Shown in pieces: positions 20,062 through 30,964 of a stretch of DNA of 64,000 bases. The notes under the pieces were generated by a model. It was not told where the DNA came from and ran no database searches. It saw nothing but the letters and a program-made list of their open reading frames with translations. The first letter of the stretch is position 1; every line of letters begins with the position of its first letter. This DNA is from Anadara kagoshimensis (lineage: Eukaryota; Mollusca; Bivalvia; Arcoida; Arcidae), in NCBI GenBank assembly GCA_021292105.1, contig CM037870.1, positions 16,857,087-16,921,086 on the forward strand. The letters are read 5' to 3'. Position numbers and translations under genes: made by a program.

Positions 20062-22142
20062 TGAAGCATGTGTCTCAGTTAAGGAAGCATGTAGCTCAGT
20101 TGTGGAAGCATGTAGCTCAGTTGTGGAAGCATGTAGCTCAGTTGTGGAAGCATGTAGCTCAGTTGTGGAAGCATGTGTCTCAGTTGTGGAAGCATGTAGC
20201 TCAGTTGTGAAAGCATGTAGCTCAGTTGTGGAAGCATGTAGCTCAGTTGTGAAAGCATGTGTCTCAGTTGTGGAAGCATGTAGCTCAGTTGTGGAAGCAT
20301 GTAGCTCAGTTGTGAAAGCATGTAGCTCAGTTGTGAAAGCATGTGTCTCAGTTGTGGAAGCATGTAGCTCAGTTGTGGAAGCATGTAGCTCAGTTGTGAA
20401 AGCATGTGTCTCAGTTGTGGAAGCATGTAGCTCAGTTGTGAAAGCATGTAGCTCAGTTGTGAAAGCATGTGTCTCAGTTGTGGAAGCATGTAGCTCAGTT
20501 GTGGAAGCATGTAGCTCAGTTGTGAAAGCATGTAGCTCAGTTGTGGAAGCATGTGTTTCAGTTGTGGAAGCATGTAGCTCAGTTGTGGAAGCATGTAGCT
20601 CAGTTGTGGAAGCATGTGTTTCAGTTGTGAAAGCATGTAGCTCAGTTGTGAAAGCATGTGTTTCAGTTGTGAAAGCATGTAGCTCAGTTGTGGAAGCATG
20701 TAGCTCAGTTGTGGAAGCATGTGTTTCAGTTGTGAAAGCATGTAGCTCAGTTGTGGAAGCATGTGTTTCAGTTGTGAAAGCATGTAGCTCAGTTGTGAAA
20801 GCATGTGTTTCAGTTGTGAAAGCATGTAGCTCAGTTGTGAAAGCATGTGTTTCAGTTGTGAAAGCATGTAGCTCAGTTGTGAAAGCATGTAGCTCAGTTG
20901 TGAAAGCATGTAGCTCAGTTGTGGAAGCATGTGTTTCAGTTGTGAAAGCATGTAGCTCAGTTGTGGAAGCATGTAGCTCAGTTGTGGAAGCATGTAGCTC
21001 AGTTGTGGAAGCATGTAGCTCAGTTGTGGAAGCATGTGTTTCAGTTGTGGAAGCATGTAGCTCAGTTGTGGAAGCATTTAGCTCAGTTGTGGAAGCATGT
21101 GTTTCAGTTGTGGAAGCATGTAGCTCAGTTGTGAAAGCATGTAGCTCAGTTGTGGAAGCATGTAGCTCAGTTGTGGAAGCATGTAGCTCAGTTGTGAAAG
21201 CATGTGTCTCAGTTGTGGAAGCATGTAGCTCAGTTGTGAAAGCATGTAGCTCAGTTGTGAAAGCATGTGTCTCAGTTGTGGAAGCATGTAGCTCAGTTGT
21301 GGAAGCATGTAGCTCAGTTGTGAAAGCATGTAGCTCAGTTGTGGAAGCATGTGTTTCAGTTGTGGAAGCATGTAGCTCAGTTGTGGAAGCATGTAGCTCA
21401 GTTGTGGAAGCATGTGTTTCAGTTGTGGAAGCATGTAGCTCAGTTGTGGAAGCATGTGTTTCAGTTGTGAAAGCATGTAGCTCAGTTGTGAAAGCATGTA
21501 GCTCAGTTGTGGAAGCATGTGTTTCAGTTGTGAAAGCATGTAGCTCAGTTGTGAAAGCATGTGTTTCAGTTGTGAAAGCATGTAGCTCAGTTGTGGAAGC
21601 ATGTAGCTCAGTTGTGGAAGCATGTAGCTCAGTTGTGGAAGCATGTGTTTCAGTTGTGAAAGCATGTAGCTCAGTTGTGAAAGCATGTGTTTCAGTTGTG
21701 AAAGCATGTAGCTCAGTTGTGAAAGCATGTGTTTCAGTTGTGAAAGCATGTAGCTCAGTTGTGAAAGCATGTAGCTCAGTTGTGAAAGCATGTAGCTCAG
21801 TTGTGGAAGCATGTGTTTCAGTGGTGAAAGCATGTAGCTCAGTTGTGGAAGCATGTAGCTCAGTTGTGGAAGCATGTAGCTCAGTTGTGGAAGCATGTAG
21901 CTCAGTTGTGGAAGCATGTGTTTTAGTTGTGGAAGCATGTAGCTCAGTTGTGGAAGCATGTAGCTCAGTTGTGGAAGCATGTGTTTCAGTTGTGGAAGCA
22001 TGTAGCTCAGTTGTTAAAGCATGTAGCTCAGTTGTGGAAGCATGTAGCTCAGTTGTGGAAGCATGTAGCTCAGTTGTGAAAGCATGTAGCTCAGTTGTGA
22101 AAGCATGTAGCTCAGTTGTGAAAGCATGTAACTCAGTTGTGG
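20062..22142 (+). repeat. 21-bp minisatellite, about 99 units, each a tRNA D-arm/A-box
   Basis: Consensus unit GCATGTAGCTCAGTTGTGGAA. Units vary at two sites: GTAGCTC, GTGTCTC or GTGTTTC, and GTGGAA or GTGAAA. TAGCTCAGTTG...AGCATG is the D-arm and A-box of many tRNAs. The last unit (TAACTCAGTTGTGG, 22129-22142) is followed about 30 bases later by a B-box-like GGTTCATATCC (22174-22184) and a family G SINE body, so the array is an expansion within the SINE head. Because 21 is a multiple of three, long open frames exist on both strands. The plus-strand one has no ATG start, and none shows protein-like constraint. Unit variants are arranged in a higher-order pattern repeated about 0.80-0.88 kb apart. 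Confidence 0.9.
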
Positions 22143-22430
22143 AACAATGTACTCTAGATCCAAGACTATCATGGGTTCATATCCTGATGACCCTCAGTTA
22201 GTTACTTCATTTCACATTGCTGCTGGCCTGCCCAGTGTCAGCATAATGGACAAGAGGGGTGGCAAATCCTACACCTGCTGTATTGATGAGCTAGTAGTGC
22301 CTAGAAATTGCACAGAGTGTGCACTAGTACAAAGAAGACATATGCATAATACACAAATGTCACATTGTTACATCTGGGTAGCTTAGTGGGATCTTGTTGA
22401 CGCTCTAAGCACCAGAGTGCAAACATACAA
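22143..22430 (+). mobile_element. SINE family G body downstream of the minisatellite
   Basis: The B-box-like GGTTCATATCC at 22174-22184 precedes a body with GTCAGCATAATGGAC, GGGGTGG, GATGAGCTAG and GAGTGTGCACTAGTACAAAG, then GAAGACATATGCA. This order matches the SINE at 57071-57450 (ATCAGTATAATGGACTGGGG ... GAGTGCGCGCTAGTACAAGG). The expected tRNA-like head is replaced or extended by the 21-bp array. Confidence 0.7.
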
Positions 22431-22985
22431 GTCTAAAAGATACTAAATGAGTCCAATACAGTGAATTAATGAAAAAATCAAGAAGCACTTAGAAAACATC
22501 AATTAGCATGTAATCTCTGGAATTATGATATAGTTAGTTTAAAAATATAATTTAATCAAACATAGATGATAACGAGGCAGGTGCTTGTAGCTAAAATATG
22601 TACCATTATCTAATTGATTCAACATGCACAGCTCGTACTGCTGTAAACATACCATAGACAAAATTACGGTCCACAAACATGCACAACTATACATACTGTA
22701 CATACTGTAGACAAAATAGACTCCGGGGGGGGGGGGGGGGGGGGAGGGTGGGGGGGGCAAAAACTGCTGTGTATACATACCATTGACAAAATACATTGTT
22801 ACGTAGTTAGGGAAATGTACCAAAGAGGAGAGAGAGAAACAGTTCTCAAACTGCTATGTATAAATAACAAAGACAATATACATCGTAGCTCGGGGAAAAA
22901 TAATGAACTGCAAAAGCAGAAACATAAGTGGTAGGAAACTTTCCTGTTTTTGGATCTTCTAAACTATTTTGGGTTAGAAATTTTC
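22431..22985. other. Spacer with poly-G tract
   Basis: A run of about 20 G, then GGAGGGTGGGGGGG, lies at 22724-22757, flanked by repeated TACATACTGTA and CATACCATAGACAAAAT-like motifs at about 22650, 22705 and 22775. These suggest an old degenerate tandem repeat. No gene. Confidence 0.5.
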
Positions 22986-23330
22986 ATGGTGCAGACTGAA
23001 GGGAAAGCGTACCTATGGAAATAAGAAATAGAGTCACCATGAAAATCCCAAATATCCCCCCATGAACTTATGGAAATTATGAAAAAAAAAATTCAGTTCT
23101 GACTGTAGGTAAAGCGTACCACCATTGGAAATAAGAATTTTTTGCTAAGAAGATATATTTGCGGTACACAAGTCACCATGAAAATCGCAAATATTTCTCC
23201 CCCACGGATGATCTTCTTGTACTGTATAGGGAACATATGGTCCATAAATTTGTGAAGATAAAATACATCATAACTTGAGAAAAATAAAAAAAATAATGTA
23301 CAAGGGAAATTATGGTCCACTAATTAGTAA
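22986..23330. repeat. Degenerate two-copy tandem duplication, unit about 110 bp
   Basis: AGCGTACC...GGAAATAAGAA followed by AGTCACCATGAAAATCCCAA appears at about 23006-23070 and again at 23111-23200 (AGTCACCATGAAAATCGCAA). Related motifs trail to about 23400. Confidence 0.6.
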
Positions 23331-23635
23331 GTTAACAAAACATACACAACCATACTGTTGTATACATACCTAAGACATAATACTCATAACTCTTGAAAAA
23401 TAAAAATAACATAAATGGTCCATAAATTGGTAACTTAAGCGAGATGCTTGGCTTTGTTGGTAATAATTAAGTAGTTAATTATTTACTCATCAAAGTAGGT
23501 AAACCAAATCCATGACGCTAAACGGAGTAATAGTGTTTTAAGTCTCAGTCAAGATTCTAATTCATAATGTCATTTACTGTAAGTTCAAACTGGATGAAAT
23601 GTCTATAGCTTTCAAATAAAAAAGTCTTAACTGAA
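23331..23635. other. Spacer with degraded SINE-like fragments
   Basis: AATAGTGTTTTAAGTCTCAG then TCAAGATTCTAATTC near 23528-23565 resembles a SINE F tail. Otherwise nothing. Confidence 0.35.
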
Positions 23636-24110
23636 AAGTGGAATGGCATAATGGAATTGTATACTCAAGACAAGATTTTTAACTTATATCGAGGCAGTCA
23701 GTTTTGGAATTTTGGAATGTTGGGGAAACTGGAGTACCTGAAGAAAAGTCAATTTTCAAATTTTGTCTAGCTTGAAAAAGGAGTGGAATGGCACAATGGT
23801 GTTTTACACTCAAGAAAAGATTTTTCACTTATATCCAGGTAGTCAGTTTTGGAAATGTAGGGGAAACTGGAGTGCCCAGAGAAAAGTCAATTTTCAAATT
23901 ATGACTTGACTAAAAGGAGTGGAATGGCACAATGGTGTTTTACACTCAAGAAAAGATTTTTCACTTATATACATGTAGTTTTGGAAATGTAGGGGAAACT
24001 GGAGTACACAGAGATAACATCAATTTTCAGCAAACTGACACATTTTCTCATAATATTCCTAAGTAGGAATCAAACTTAGGTGTTGGAAAGACCAAAGCAT
24101 TTTCTTTAAA
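23636..24110 (-). repeat. Tandem triplication of a headless SINE F (unit about 140 bp)
   Basis: Units start at about 23636, 23778 and 23914, each with GTGGAATGGCA(C/T)AATGG, CTCAAGA(A/C)AAGATTTTT, CACTTATAT, AGTTTTGGAA, GGGGAAACTGGAGT and GTCAATTTTCAAATT. Only the last unit continues into the SINE middle and head (24030-24110: CAAACTGACACATTTTCTCA). Confidence 0.8.
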
Positions 24111-24489
24111 GTCTCTGTCAATTCATCACCAAATCCTTTTATAACACCAATATCTGAGCGAACAAATGCTGGCATTGGACCATGGTTTTACTTTATTGGC
24201 AATTCATAGATATTTTGTTCATTCACAGAATCAAACTGCTTTTTTGCAAATTAGGACACTAGCAGAACAATTTCATGTCAAACAACTAAATTGTATCATG
24301 GCATGCAGCGATTCACTGCAGATTCTAATGGAAAAAAATGACTGAAATGTGCTGATATTCCTGGTCAACCAGACCATATAATAAAAGTCCAGTTAAACAT
24401 TATGTATGGTTTGTCTTTGAATGACACATTTAATTCCATATCATTCCAATCCACCCAGCTTGTATTTTATGCTTCAGTCAAGATTCAAA
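24111..24489. other. Spacer, nothing recognised
   Basis: Noncoding sequence. Confidence 0.35.
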
Positions 24490-24741
24490 CACAGTAAAAC
24501 CTCATCATAATGCCACTCAATAAGTTTGCCACCTCAGTTTTTGCTGTAATATAAAATTTTGAATGTCAAAAAATTTTGTACCTTTTTGCTGTAAAATAAA
24601 TTTTGAATGTCAAAAAATTTTTGTACCTTTTTGCTGTAATATTAAATTTTGAATGTCAAAAAATTTTGCACCTTTTCAGTTGTTTATAGCCCTCCCTCAA
24701 TTTATTGCCAACCCCTTTAAACTGTCCAAAATTTGACTGTA
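24490..24741. mobile_element. MITE, family B, with internal 44-bp tandem triplication
   Basis: Left ACAGTAAAACCTCATCATAA, right CAAAATTTGACTGTA. Inside (24538-24677) the unit TTTTGCTGTAATATAAAATT with TTGAATGTCAAAAAATTTTG occurs three times. Confidence 0.75.
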
Positions 24742-24894
24742 CAAAATTTCAATAATATAATTCTTACCTTTTTAGTTTCACTTCAATTAATGCTTCAAAA
24801 AATACTGAAGCAGCTAATCATTAATAGCGTCAACATAATTAGTGAAATCACAACATTATTGATCATGTAAAACTCTATCTTGATGCAATCAACT

Positions 24895-25190
24895 GGTGCA
24901 AAATTCATTTCAAACATTTTCAATATAAAATAAAATAAAATATTCATTTTGATTTAGACATGTACCATATTCCTTGTTTTTCACAAGATTTATTTCAAAA
25001 TTTCAATATAAATAAAATAAAATATCCATTTTGGATGAGACCTGTACTTTATTCCCATTTTTATCACAATTAATTTAAAAAATTTCAATATAAAATAAAA
25101 TAATCATTTTGGATGAGACCTTGTACTGTTTTCCTATCTTTTATTGCAATTTATTTCGAAATTCCAATAAATAAAATATTAATTTTGCAT
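24895..25190. repeat. Tandem array, four units of about 80 bp
   Basis: TTTCAATATAAAATAAAATA at about 24917, 24999, 25084 and (diverged) 25157, each followed by CATTTTGGATGAGACCTGTA or a close variant. Confidence 0.7.
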
Positions 25191-25424
25191 TCTACTTTGC
25201 CTGTTTGTAGTTTTTTATCATGATTTATAACCAATTTCAATTGAAACATTTAAAATAATTATCATTCCAATGAGATACCATGTGGATTTTCAATTATATA
25301 TAATATTTGTGTAAGACATGACTGACTCATTAAGAACCAAATCAATAAAAAAAAATGTCAATAAAATTTTATTAAAAACATGCAGCGGAAACTTAGATTT
25401 TTAGTATTTCAATGAAAATAAAAC
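25191..25424. other. Spacer, nothing recognised
   Basis: AT-rich noncoding sequence. Confidence 0.35.
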
Positions 25425-26195
25425 ATTTCTGGCAATGAACTTTTTACTATAAATCATTCAGAATACCAATACCTAAAAATTATGCAAATATTGACGGAAT
25501 ACCGGAATTAATCTAAAAAGGACAAAACAATAAATACAAAAAACTGTCATCATAAATCACATCTCTGGCAATGGATTGATTGATTAGTTGAATGGGGTTT
25601 TACATCCCAGTCCAAAATTTTCCCTTATATCAAGATGTCACCAACTATAAGTGAAGTGGCAAAAATTTGGATGTTTGCATTGTGCTCAGGGAAATATGTG
25701 CAGGGTGGGTTCCTAAACGTGCCACTGCAGGCTTGACACAGGACATCCTTTTTTTAAGGTCTCTTCCAAAGGACCCAGTGACTTTCATATCTAAAAGTCG
25801 AGTACTTGGCTAAAGAACAGTGGTTCCCTTTTTTCTTGGTCAGACCCAATGCAGGATTTGAACCCATTGCCTCCAACATACTTTCTGGCAATGGAAGCAA
25901 AATCATTCAAAGTACCAATTCCTAAAAATTATGTAAATATTTACAGATTTATGAATACTGCAATTTTTCTAAAAACAAAGAAAAAAGAAAACAGACAAAT
26001 GCCAACATAAACCATATCTCTGGCAATGGATGTAAAATCATATGTAAAATCACTCCAAGTACTATATTTTACAGAAATCTAAGATGATAAACAATATAAA
26101 ACATATAATTGCATTCATAGTTTAGTCATATTTCTGGCAAATGGAGGCAAAATCATTCAAACTGTTATACCTGAAAATTATGCAAATCTAAAACG

Positions 26196-26226
<31 letters not shown>

Positions 26227-26260
26227 CAATCGTAAATCACATTTTTGGCAATGCCCCCTA
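25425..26260. repeat. Tandem array (CATTTCTGGCAATGGA...CCTAAAAATTATG), split by a SINE
   Basis: Units of about 105-130 bp begin at about 25428, 25551, 26015, 26131 and 26237, with TCTGGCAATGGA, AAATCATTCA(A/G), ACCAATACCTAAAAATTATG and AAATATT. The SINE at 25576-25883 interrupts one unit. A poly-A run of about 27 bases lies at 26199-26226. Confidence 0.7.
25576..25883 (-). mobile_element. SINE family E (diverged subfamily), inserted in the tandem array
   Basis: GGGGTTTTACATCCCAGTCC, ACCAACTATAAGTGAAGTGG, GCAGGCTTGACACAGGACAT and GATTTGAACCCATTGCCTCC give the family E order in minus orientation. TCTGGCAATGGA at 25564-25575 and 25884-25895 flanks it. This fits a 12-bp target duplication, although the flanking array itself contains this motif. 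Confidence 0.75.
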
Positions 26261-26329
26261 CAATAAACTATATAAGTTCTAATACTTACAAAAAATGTGA
26301 ATATTTACAAAGTGATAAAGGAAAAACAC

Positions 26330-26580
26330 GCTGGTTCCAAATATTATAAAAACGATTCCAAGTTTAAATCACTTTTTTCCTCTTTCCAAATATTGTAAAG
26401 GCATAACAACAAAAACTGATTCCAAATTAAAATCACTTTTTTTTCCTCTTAAAAACTAGTTCTAAATATTGTAAAATGGAAAAAAAACCACTAATTCCAA
26501 GCTCAAATCACCTTTTTCCTCTTTGGAACTGGTTCCAAATATTTTAAACGATAATCAACAAATATCACTTTTTTCCTCTC
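26330..26580. repeat. Tandem array, four units of about 65 bp
   Basis: TTCCAAATATTGTAAA, then GATTCCAAGTTTAAATCACT and TTTTTCCTCTT, repeated four times with indels. Confidence 0.75.
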
Positions 26581-26724
26581 CCGACATACAAAAAAAATTA
26601 CAAAGTAGCAACTGACGATTGAAGGATAGCAACAGGAAGTTGGTTTGTACTGTATATACTGCGGCTATCATGTAATCCTGGGAATATTTTACAACATACA
26701 CAACAACTGTTTTAGTGATTAACT
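26581..26724. other. Short spacer
   Basis: Nothing recognised. Confidence 0.3.
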
Positions 26725-27905
26725 TCAAACGCTGACATTACCAGGCTTCTTCTCAATGAAATATCTTAAAATTACTACAACTGCACAAAGCTATTTACTA
26801 CAGCCAGTTCCAGAGTATACCCAGCGATGATATAATCATGACCAAACGCCACACAAACTTGTGTATATGAAATTGGATTCTGAGAGAATTTTTCCACTAC
26901 ATTACTTATATTTAGCCATTACCAGCTTTCTTCTCAATGAAATATAAAATACTACATCTGCACAAAGCTATTTATGACAGACTACCATGACACTCTTAAA
27001 ATGAGTTTTATCACATGATTTTTATACTAATTCACTTATATTTAGACACTACCAGGCTTCTTCTGAATAAAATATCTTAAAATTACTACAACTGCACAAA
27101 GCTATTTACTGTAGACGGGTCAAGACTATCAAGCAATGATACAACCGTTATCAAACGCAATATCATACTCAAATGGGTTTTATCATAGGGTTTTTATACT
27201 AATTCACTTATATCTAGATATTACCTAGCTTCTTCTGAATGAAATATATTAAAATTACTACAACTGCACAAAGCTATTTACGACAGCGGGTTGAGATCAA
27301 AAACCACACCAACTTGTATGTATGAAATTGGATTCTATGAGAGGATTTTTCCACTACTATATTTAGCCATTACCAGCTTTATTCTTAATGAAATATCTTA
27401 AAATTACTACAACTGCACAAAGTTATTTACTAACGACAGGTCGAGATAACCAAGCAACGATATAACTGTGATCAAATGCCACACAAACTTGTATATATGT
27501 AATTGGATTATATGAGGATTTTTCAACTTATTAACTTATATTTAGCCATTACCAGCTTTATTCTGAATGAAATATAAAATACTACAACTGCACAAAGCTA
27601 TTTCCGACAGACTACCATGGGATGATATAACTGTGATCAAACAACACATGAACTTATGTTTGAAAACAGGTTTTTATATTTAAACATTATCAGGCTTCTT
27701 CTGAATGAAATATCTTTAAAATACTACAACTGCACAAAGCTATTTACGACAGAAGGAACCATATTACCCAGCGATGATATAACCGTGACTGGCTTTACAT
27801 TAAAGATTGGATTATTCGAGGTTACCAATATATGATCCAATGGTTTAATGAAAACAGGTTACATGACAAGAATTATTCTACTAATTCACTTATATTTTGA
27901 CATAA
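26725..27905. repeat. Satellite-like tandem array, about 7 units of 125-185 bp
   Basis: The block ATTACCAGCTTTCTTCTCAA, TGAAATATCTTAAAATTACT, ACAACTGCACAAAGCTATTT, AC(G/T)ACAG recurs at about 26737, 26927, 27047, 27222, 27371, 27547 and 27688. Unit length alternates between long (about 175) and short (about 125-150), as if variable inserts carrying GATATAACTGTGATCAAA were kept or lost. Confidence 0.8.
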
Positions 27906-28239
27906 CCAGCTAAAGGCCATATTGCAATGGGGTGGAAGGAGCAAGAGCGAGGTATAGGTGTTGTATGTTTAAGTCAAGATTATGAATGGGGTCATGTCCC
28001 TTGGAATTGTGAAAATAAGCATCAAAATAGCCAAAACTGTGAAATAGAGATAATGACAGGGAAATGCAAATTACTGTTTTCAAAGCTGAAATGTTAAAAA
28101 ATGTGAATATTAACTTGAAAGGGTGATTCTGAAAAACCATTATATTTTGAATTTTGAATGTGGTAGAATATCTGCCCCAAACAGTCTCAGCGAGAGCCCA
28201 ATTCCAAATGTGAAGTGAAAGCAAAAGTTATTATTTAAA
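27906..28239. other. Spacer with a dispersed repeat
   Basis: 27982-28070 (GTCCCTTGGAATTGTGAAAA, TAAGCATCAAAATAGCC) is a diverged copy of the repeat at 18380 and 33330. The minus-strand open frame here has no recognisable motif. Confidence 0.4.
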
Positions 28240-28397
28240 TGAAATTTGATTTTAAAATACCCAATCAATAACTTTACCATCTGACCTTATCGCCACACTA
28301 TTTCAAGTCCACAAAATTCATTCCTTTATACTTTTCTTTATAAATCTCCCTTGAGTTATAACAACACCCCTTTATAACACCAAAATTTGACTGAACA
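28240..28397. mobile_element. MITE, family B, degraded copy
   Basis: The right end CCAAAATTTGACTGAACAAA and the internal CCTTTATAACACC match family B (compare 61500). The left terminus is not clear. Confidence 0.4.
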
Positions 28398-28837
28398 AAT
28401 TATGATGATGCATTTAAAAGGTTTTACAGGTAATTATATGACTTCTGATTTTAAAATATCAAAAATATTAAATTACAGGTATTTAATATTTACTTACATC
28501 TTGCATCTTAGCAGTTGTTATCAAACATCATCATATATGCCTCAGCTGTCGTGTGATCCTAATTTCCGTGCGATTATAATTTTTAAGCCATCTGAGAGAA
28601 TCTGGGATTTATTATCAATATGATATAATAAAGCTTCTTATAAATAGTGATCGATTCCAGATTTATGATTCTCTAATGTAAATGAACAGCAACAAGCAAT
28701 AATTATATGACAAATCACTTTTTTAAAACTTTATTATCAATATCATTATTTTTCATGTAGTAGTATTATTTGAATAGAAATCTTGCCTAGGACATAAAAT
28801 GCCATAACTCCAGTCTTATTCCCTTCATTTAGTAGCT
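28398..28837. other. Spacer, nothing recognised
   Basis: AT-rich noncoding sequence. Confidence 0.35.
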
Positions 28838-28892
28838 AAAGGGCCTCAGTGGCCAAATGGTCTAAACTTAGCCCCTGCTTAAAGATCACAGT
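28838..28892 (+). mobile_element. SINE family F, head only
   Basis: GGGCCTCAGTGGCCAAATGG then TCTAAACTTAG is the A-box half of the family F tRNA-like head. The rest is replaced by simple repeats. Confidence 0.5.
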
Positions 28893-28915
28893 GCATTTAA
28901 GAAAGAAAGCAAAAG

Positions 28916-29127
28916 GATGGATGGATGGATGGATAGATCTATCGATCCATAGATAGAGAAAGAGAGAGAGAGAGAGAGAGAGATAGATATTGATTGATTG
29001 ATTGATTGATAGATAGATAGATAGATAGATAGATATTGATTGATTAATATAGAGATGGATGGATGGATGGATGGATGGATGGATGGATGGATGGATTGAT
29101 GGATGGATGGATGGATGGATTGATTGA
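28916..29127. repeat. Compound tetranucleotide/dinucleotide microsatellite
   Basis: (GGAT)n, (GA)n at about 28962-28983, (GATT)n, (GATA)n, then (GGAT)n again. Minus-strand frames reading Ile-His-Pro-Ser repeats are artefacts. Confidence 0.95.
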
Positions 29128-29430
29128 TTGATGTCCAAGTCAAGACTCACTTATATCAAGACCTCACCAGCTATAGGTAAAGTAGCAGAAATTTTTACCT
29201 TTGTGCTTAGGGCAATGGGCAGGAATGGCCCTTCAATGTACCATACCTGCTGTGACACAGGACATCATTTTTTAAGGTCTCTTCCTAAGGGTTTTGTGAC
29301 TTTCATTTCTAAATGCCAAGTGCTTGGAGAAAGGTATTTTCAAGTCTTGGTCAGACCCCAGCCAGGGTTCAAACCAATGACCTCCCACATACAAAGCCAA
29401 CACTCTACAAACTGACCTACCATAGTGGTC
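29128..29430 (-). mobile_element. SINE family E
   Basis: TGTCCAAGTCAAGACTCACT, ACCTCACCAGCTATAGGTAA, GCTGTGACACAGGACATCAT, GTGACTTTCATTTCTAAATG, GGGTTCAAACCAATGACCTC and ACAAACTGACCTACCATAGT run from tail to tRNA-like head in minus orientation. Confidence 0.8.
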
Positions 29431-29779
29431 TACTCTACTTGACTGTGCTCCATTCCACTTGCCACATGAAATTTTCCAGAAGTACACAAGTTGTGAATAT
29501 CTTGTAAAATCATATAAACATATAAAATTTGAGATAACTTTGTGTATACTAACAGTGATTTGATCTATGATCAATATATATACAAATCTGTATACAATGG
29601 CAAAATGGAAAACCTGAAATTGACTTTGGACTTGGGACTTTGATTCTGGACAGTATATATATAATATACCATGGTCATTTATCAGTGATGGTTGCAATTG
29701 AATTCTATCCAGAGGCAATATGGATCTCCAGTATTCACTACCAAACATTATAAAATGTTAAAGTAAAACATAATAGGAA
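29431..29779. other. Spacer, nothing recognised
   Basis: Noncoding sequence. Confidence 0.35.
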
Positions 29780-30320
29780 GTCCAAGTGCAAGACAAAGCC
29801 CAAGTCCAGAGTTCCAGCCTGCAATCAGTCCAGTCCAGGATTTCCATTAAACCATATAGTCCCATGGATACAGAGAACATGTGAATGTAAGAATGCCAAG
29901 GTGTCCAAAGTCCAATTCCATAGTCAAGTCCAGAGCCCAATCCAGATCCTAGACCGGGTTTTCCATTAAACCATATAGTCCCTAGGATACAGAGTACATG
30001 TGAATGTTAGAATGCCAAGGTGTCCAGAGTCTAAGTTCAGAGCCCAGTCCAGAGTCCAGTCTGGGTTTTCCATTCTACCATAAAGTCCCGAGGATAGAGA
30101 GTACATGTGAATGTATAATACCAAGATGTCCAGAGTTTAAGTCCAGTCTAAGTCAAGAGTCCATAGTCCTGAGTCCAAGCCCAAGTTCAAAGCCCAGTCC
30201 AAAACACAGTCGAGGTTTTCCAATTCCACAGTCAAGTCCTGAGTCTAGTCCAGGTTTTCCATTATACCATATAGTCCCAAAGATATAGAGTACATGTGAA
30301 TGTTAGAATGCCAATGTGTT
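29780..30320. repeat. Degenerate tandem array, four units of about 110-190 bp, rich in AGTCC
   Basis: TTTTCCATTAAACCATATAG then TCCC at about 29838, 29959, 30068 and 30256, each followed by GTACATGTGAATGT(T)AG and AATGCCAAGGTGTCC. Between them is a short-period CCAGAGTCC/AGTCCAGTCC repeat. It is nested: short-period repeats inside a longer unit. Confidence 0.75.
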
Positions 30321-30964
30321 TATTTTGATCATGTTAACACTCCTAATTGTTTCTATATCAATACCATTAACAGTTTAGGCAAGGTGGTCCATAGATCTTC
30401 ACTTTATTAGAATTGATGCCATTTTGGCAAAGAAGAACATCATATCATTTTTATATGAGGGCTAGAGTCCTACAAAAGTACTTGAGTCATAATGCTACAC
30501 TTTTGCTTTTTATCCCCTGCCTTTGGAAGAAAGAAGGGGATATTAAATTCGAGTTTTCGTTCATCCATCCCTCTGTACATTCTACCGAAATTCTTGTGTG
30601 AAAATTCTCCAAAACTATGAAGCACTATTTCATGACACTTGGTGCAAAGCATCAATATAGATAGGATAATCCGAGTTGGTTTGCTCATTTTCCTAGGAGT
30701 TATTGAACAGAAGTGCAAATCACAAAAAAAGAACCTACTGACGGGTTATACTCGGGATTTGATATTTAGACTGTAAAAGTCTGATGGACCCGTCATTTTT
30801 TTACCAGGATTATACTATTTTTTCTATAGGCATTGCACATGGACCTTTCACTGATGATATTGGACTTTCATAACTTTATGTAGGACCTACAAAAACTAAA
30901 GGCAAAAGGTCATGGACCTTCCATTACAAAACAATTTTGAACCCCTAATTTAGTACATGTAATA
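30321..30964. other. Spacer, nothing recognised
   Basis: Noncoding sequence. A weak TTTATCCCCTGCCTTTGG...AAGGGGATATT segment near 30508-30545 may be a remnant of an interspersed repeat. Confidence 0.35.

Noticed and set aside
20062..22142. CRISPR-like array
   Set aside because: Units are contiguous 21-mers with no spacers, and the genome is eukaryotic.
20079..22201. Long open frames of 699, 332 and 307 residues across the 21-bp array (EACSSVV and MLPQLSY repeats)
   Set aside because: The unit length is a multiple of three, so several frames stay open on both strands automatically. The longest plus-strand frame has no ATG start, and the nucleotide pattern is explained by a tRNA-like minisatellite.
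22724..22757. Poly-G tract as a G-quadruplex switch
   Set aside because: A homopolymer of this kind is commonly a slippage or assembly artefact, and nothing around it suggests function.
28836..29150. Ile-His-Pro-Ser repeat frames on the minus strand
   Set aside because: Translation of GGAT/GATT/GATA microsatellites.
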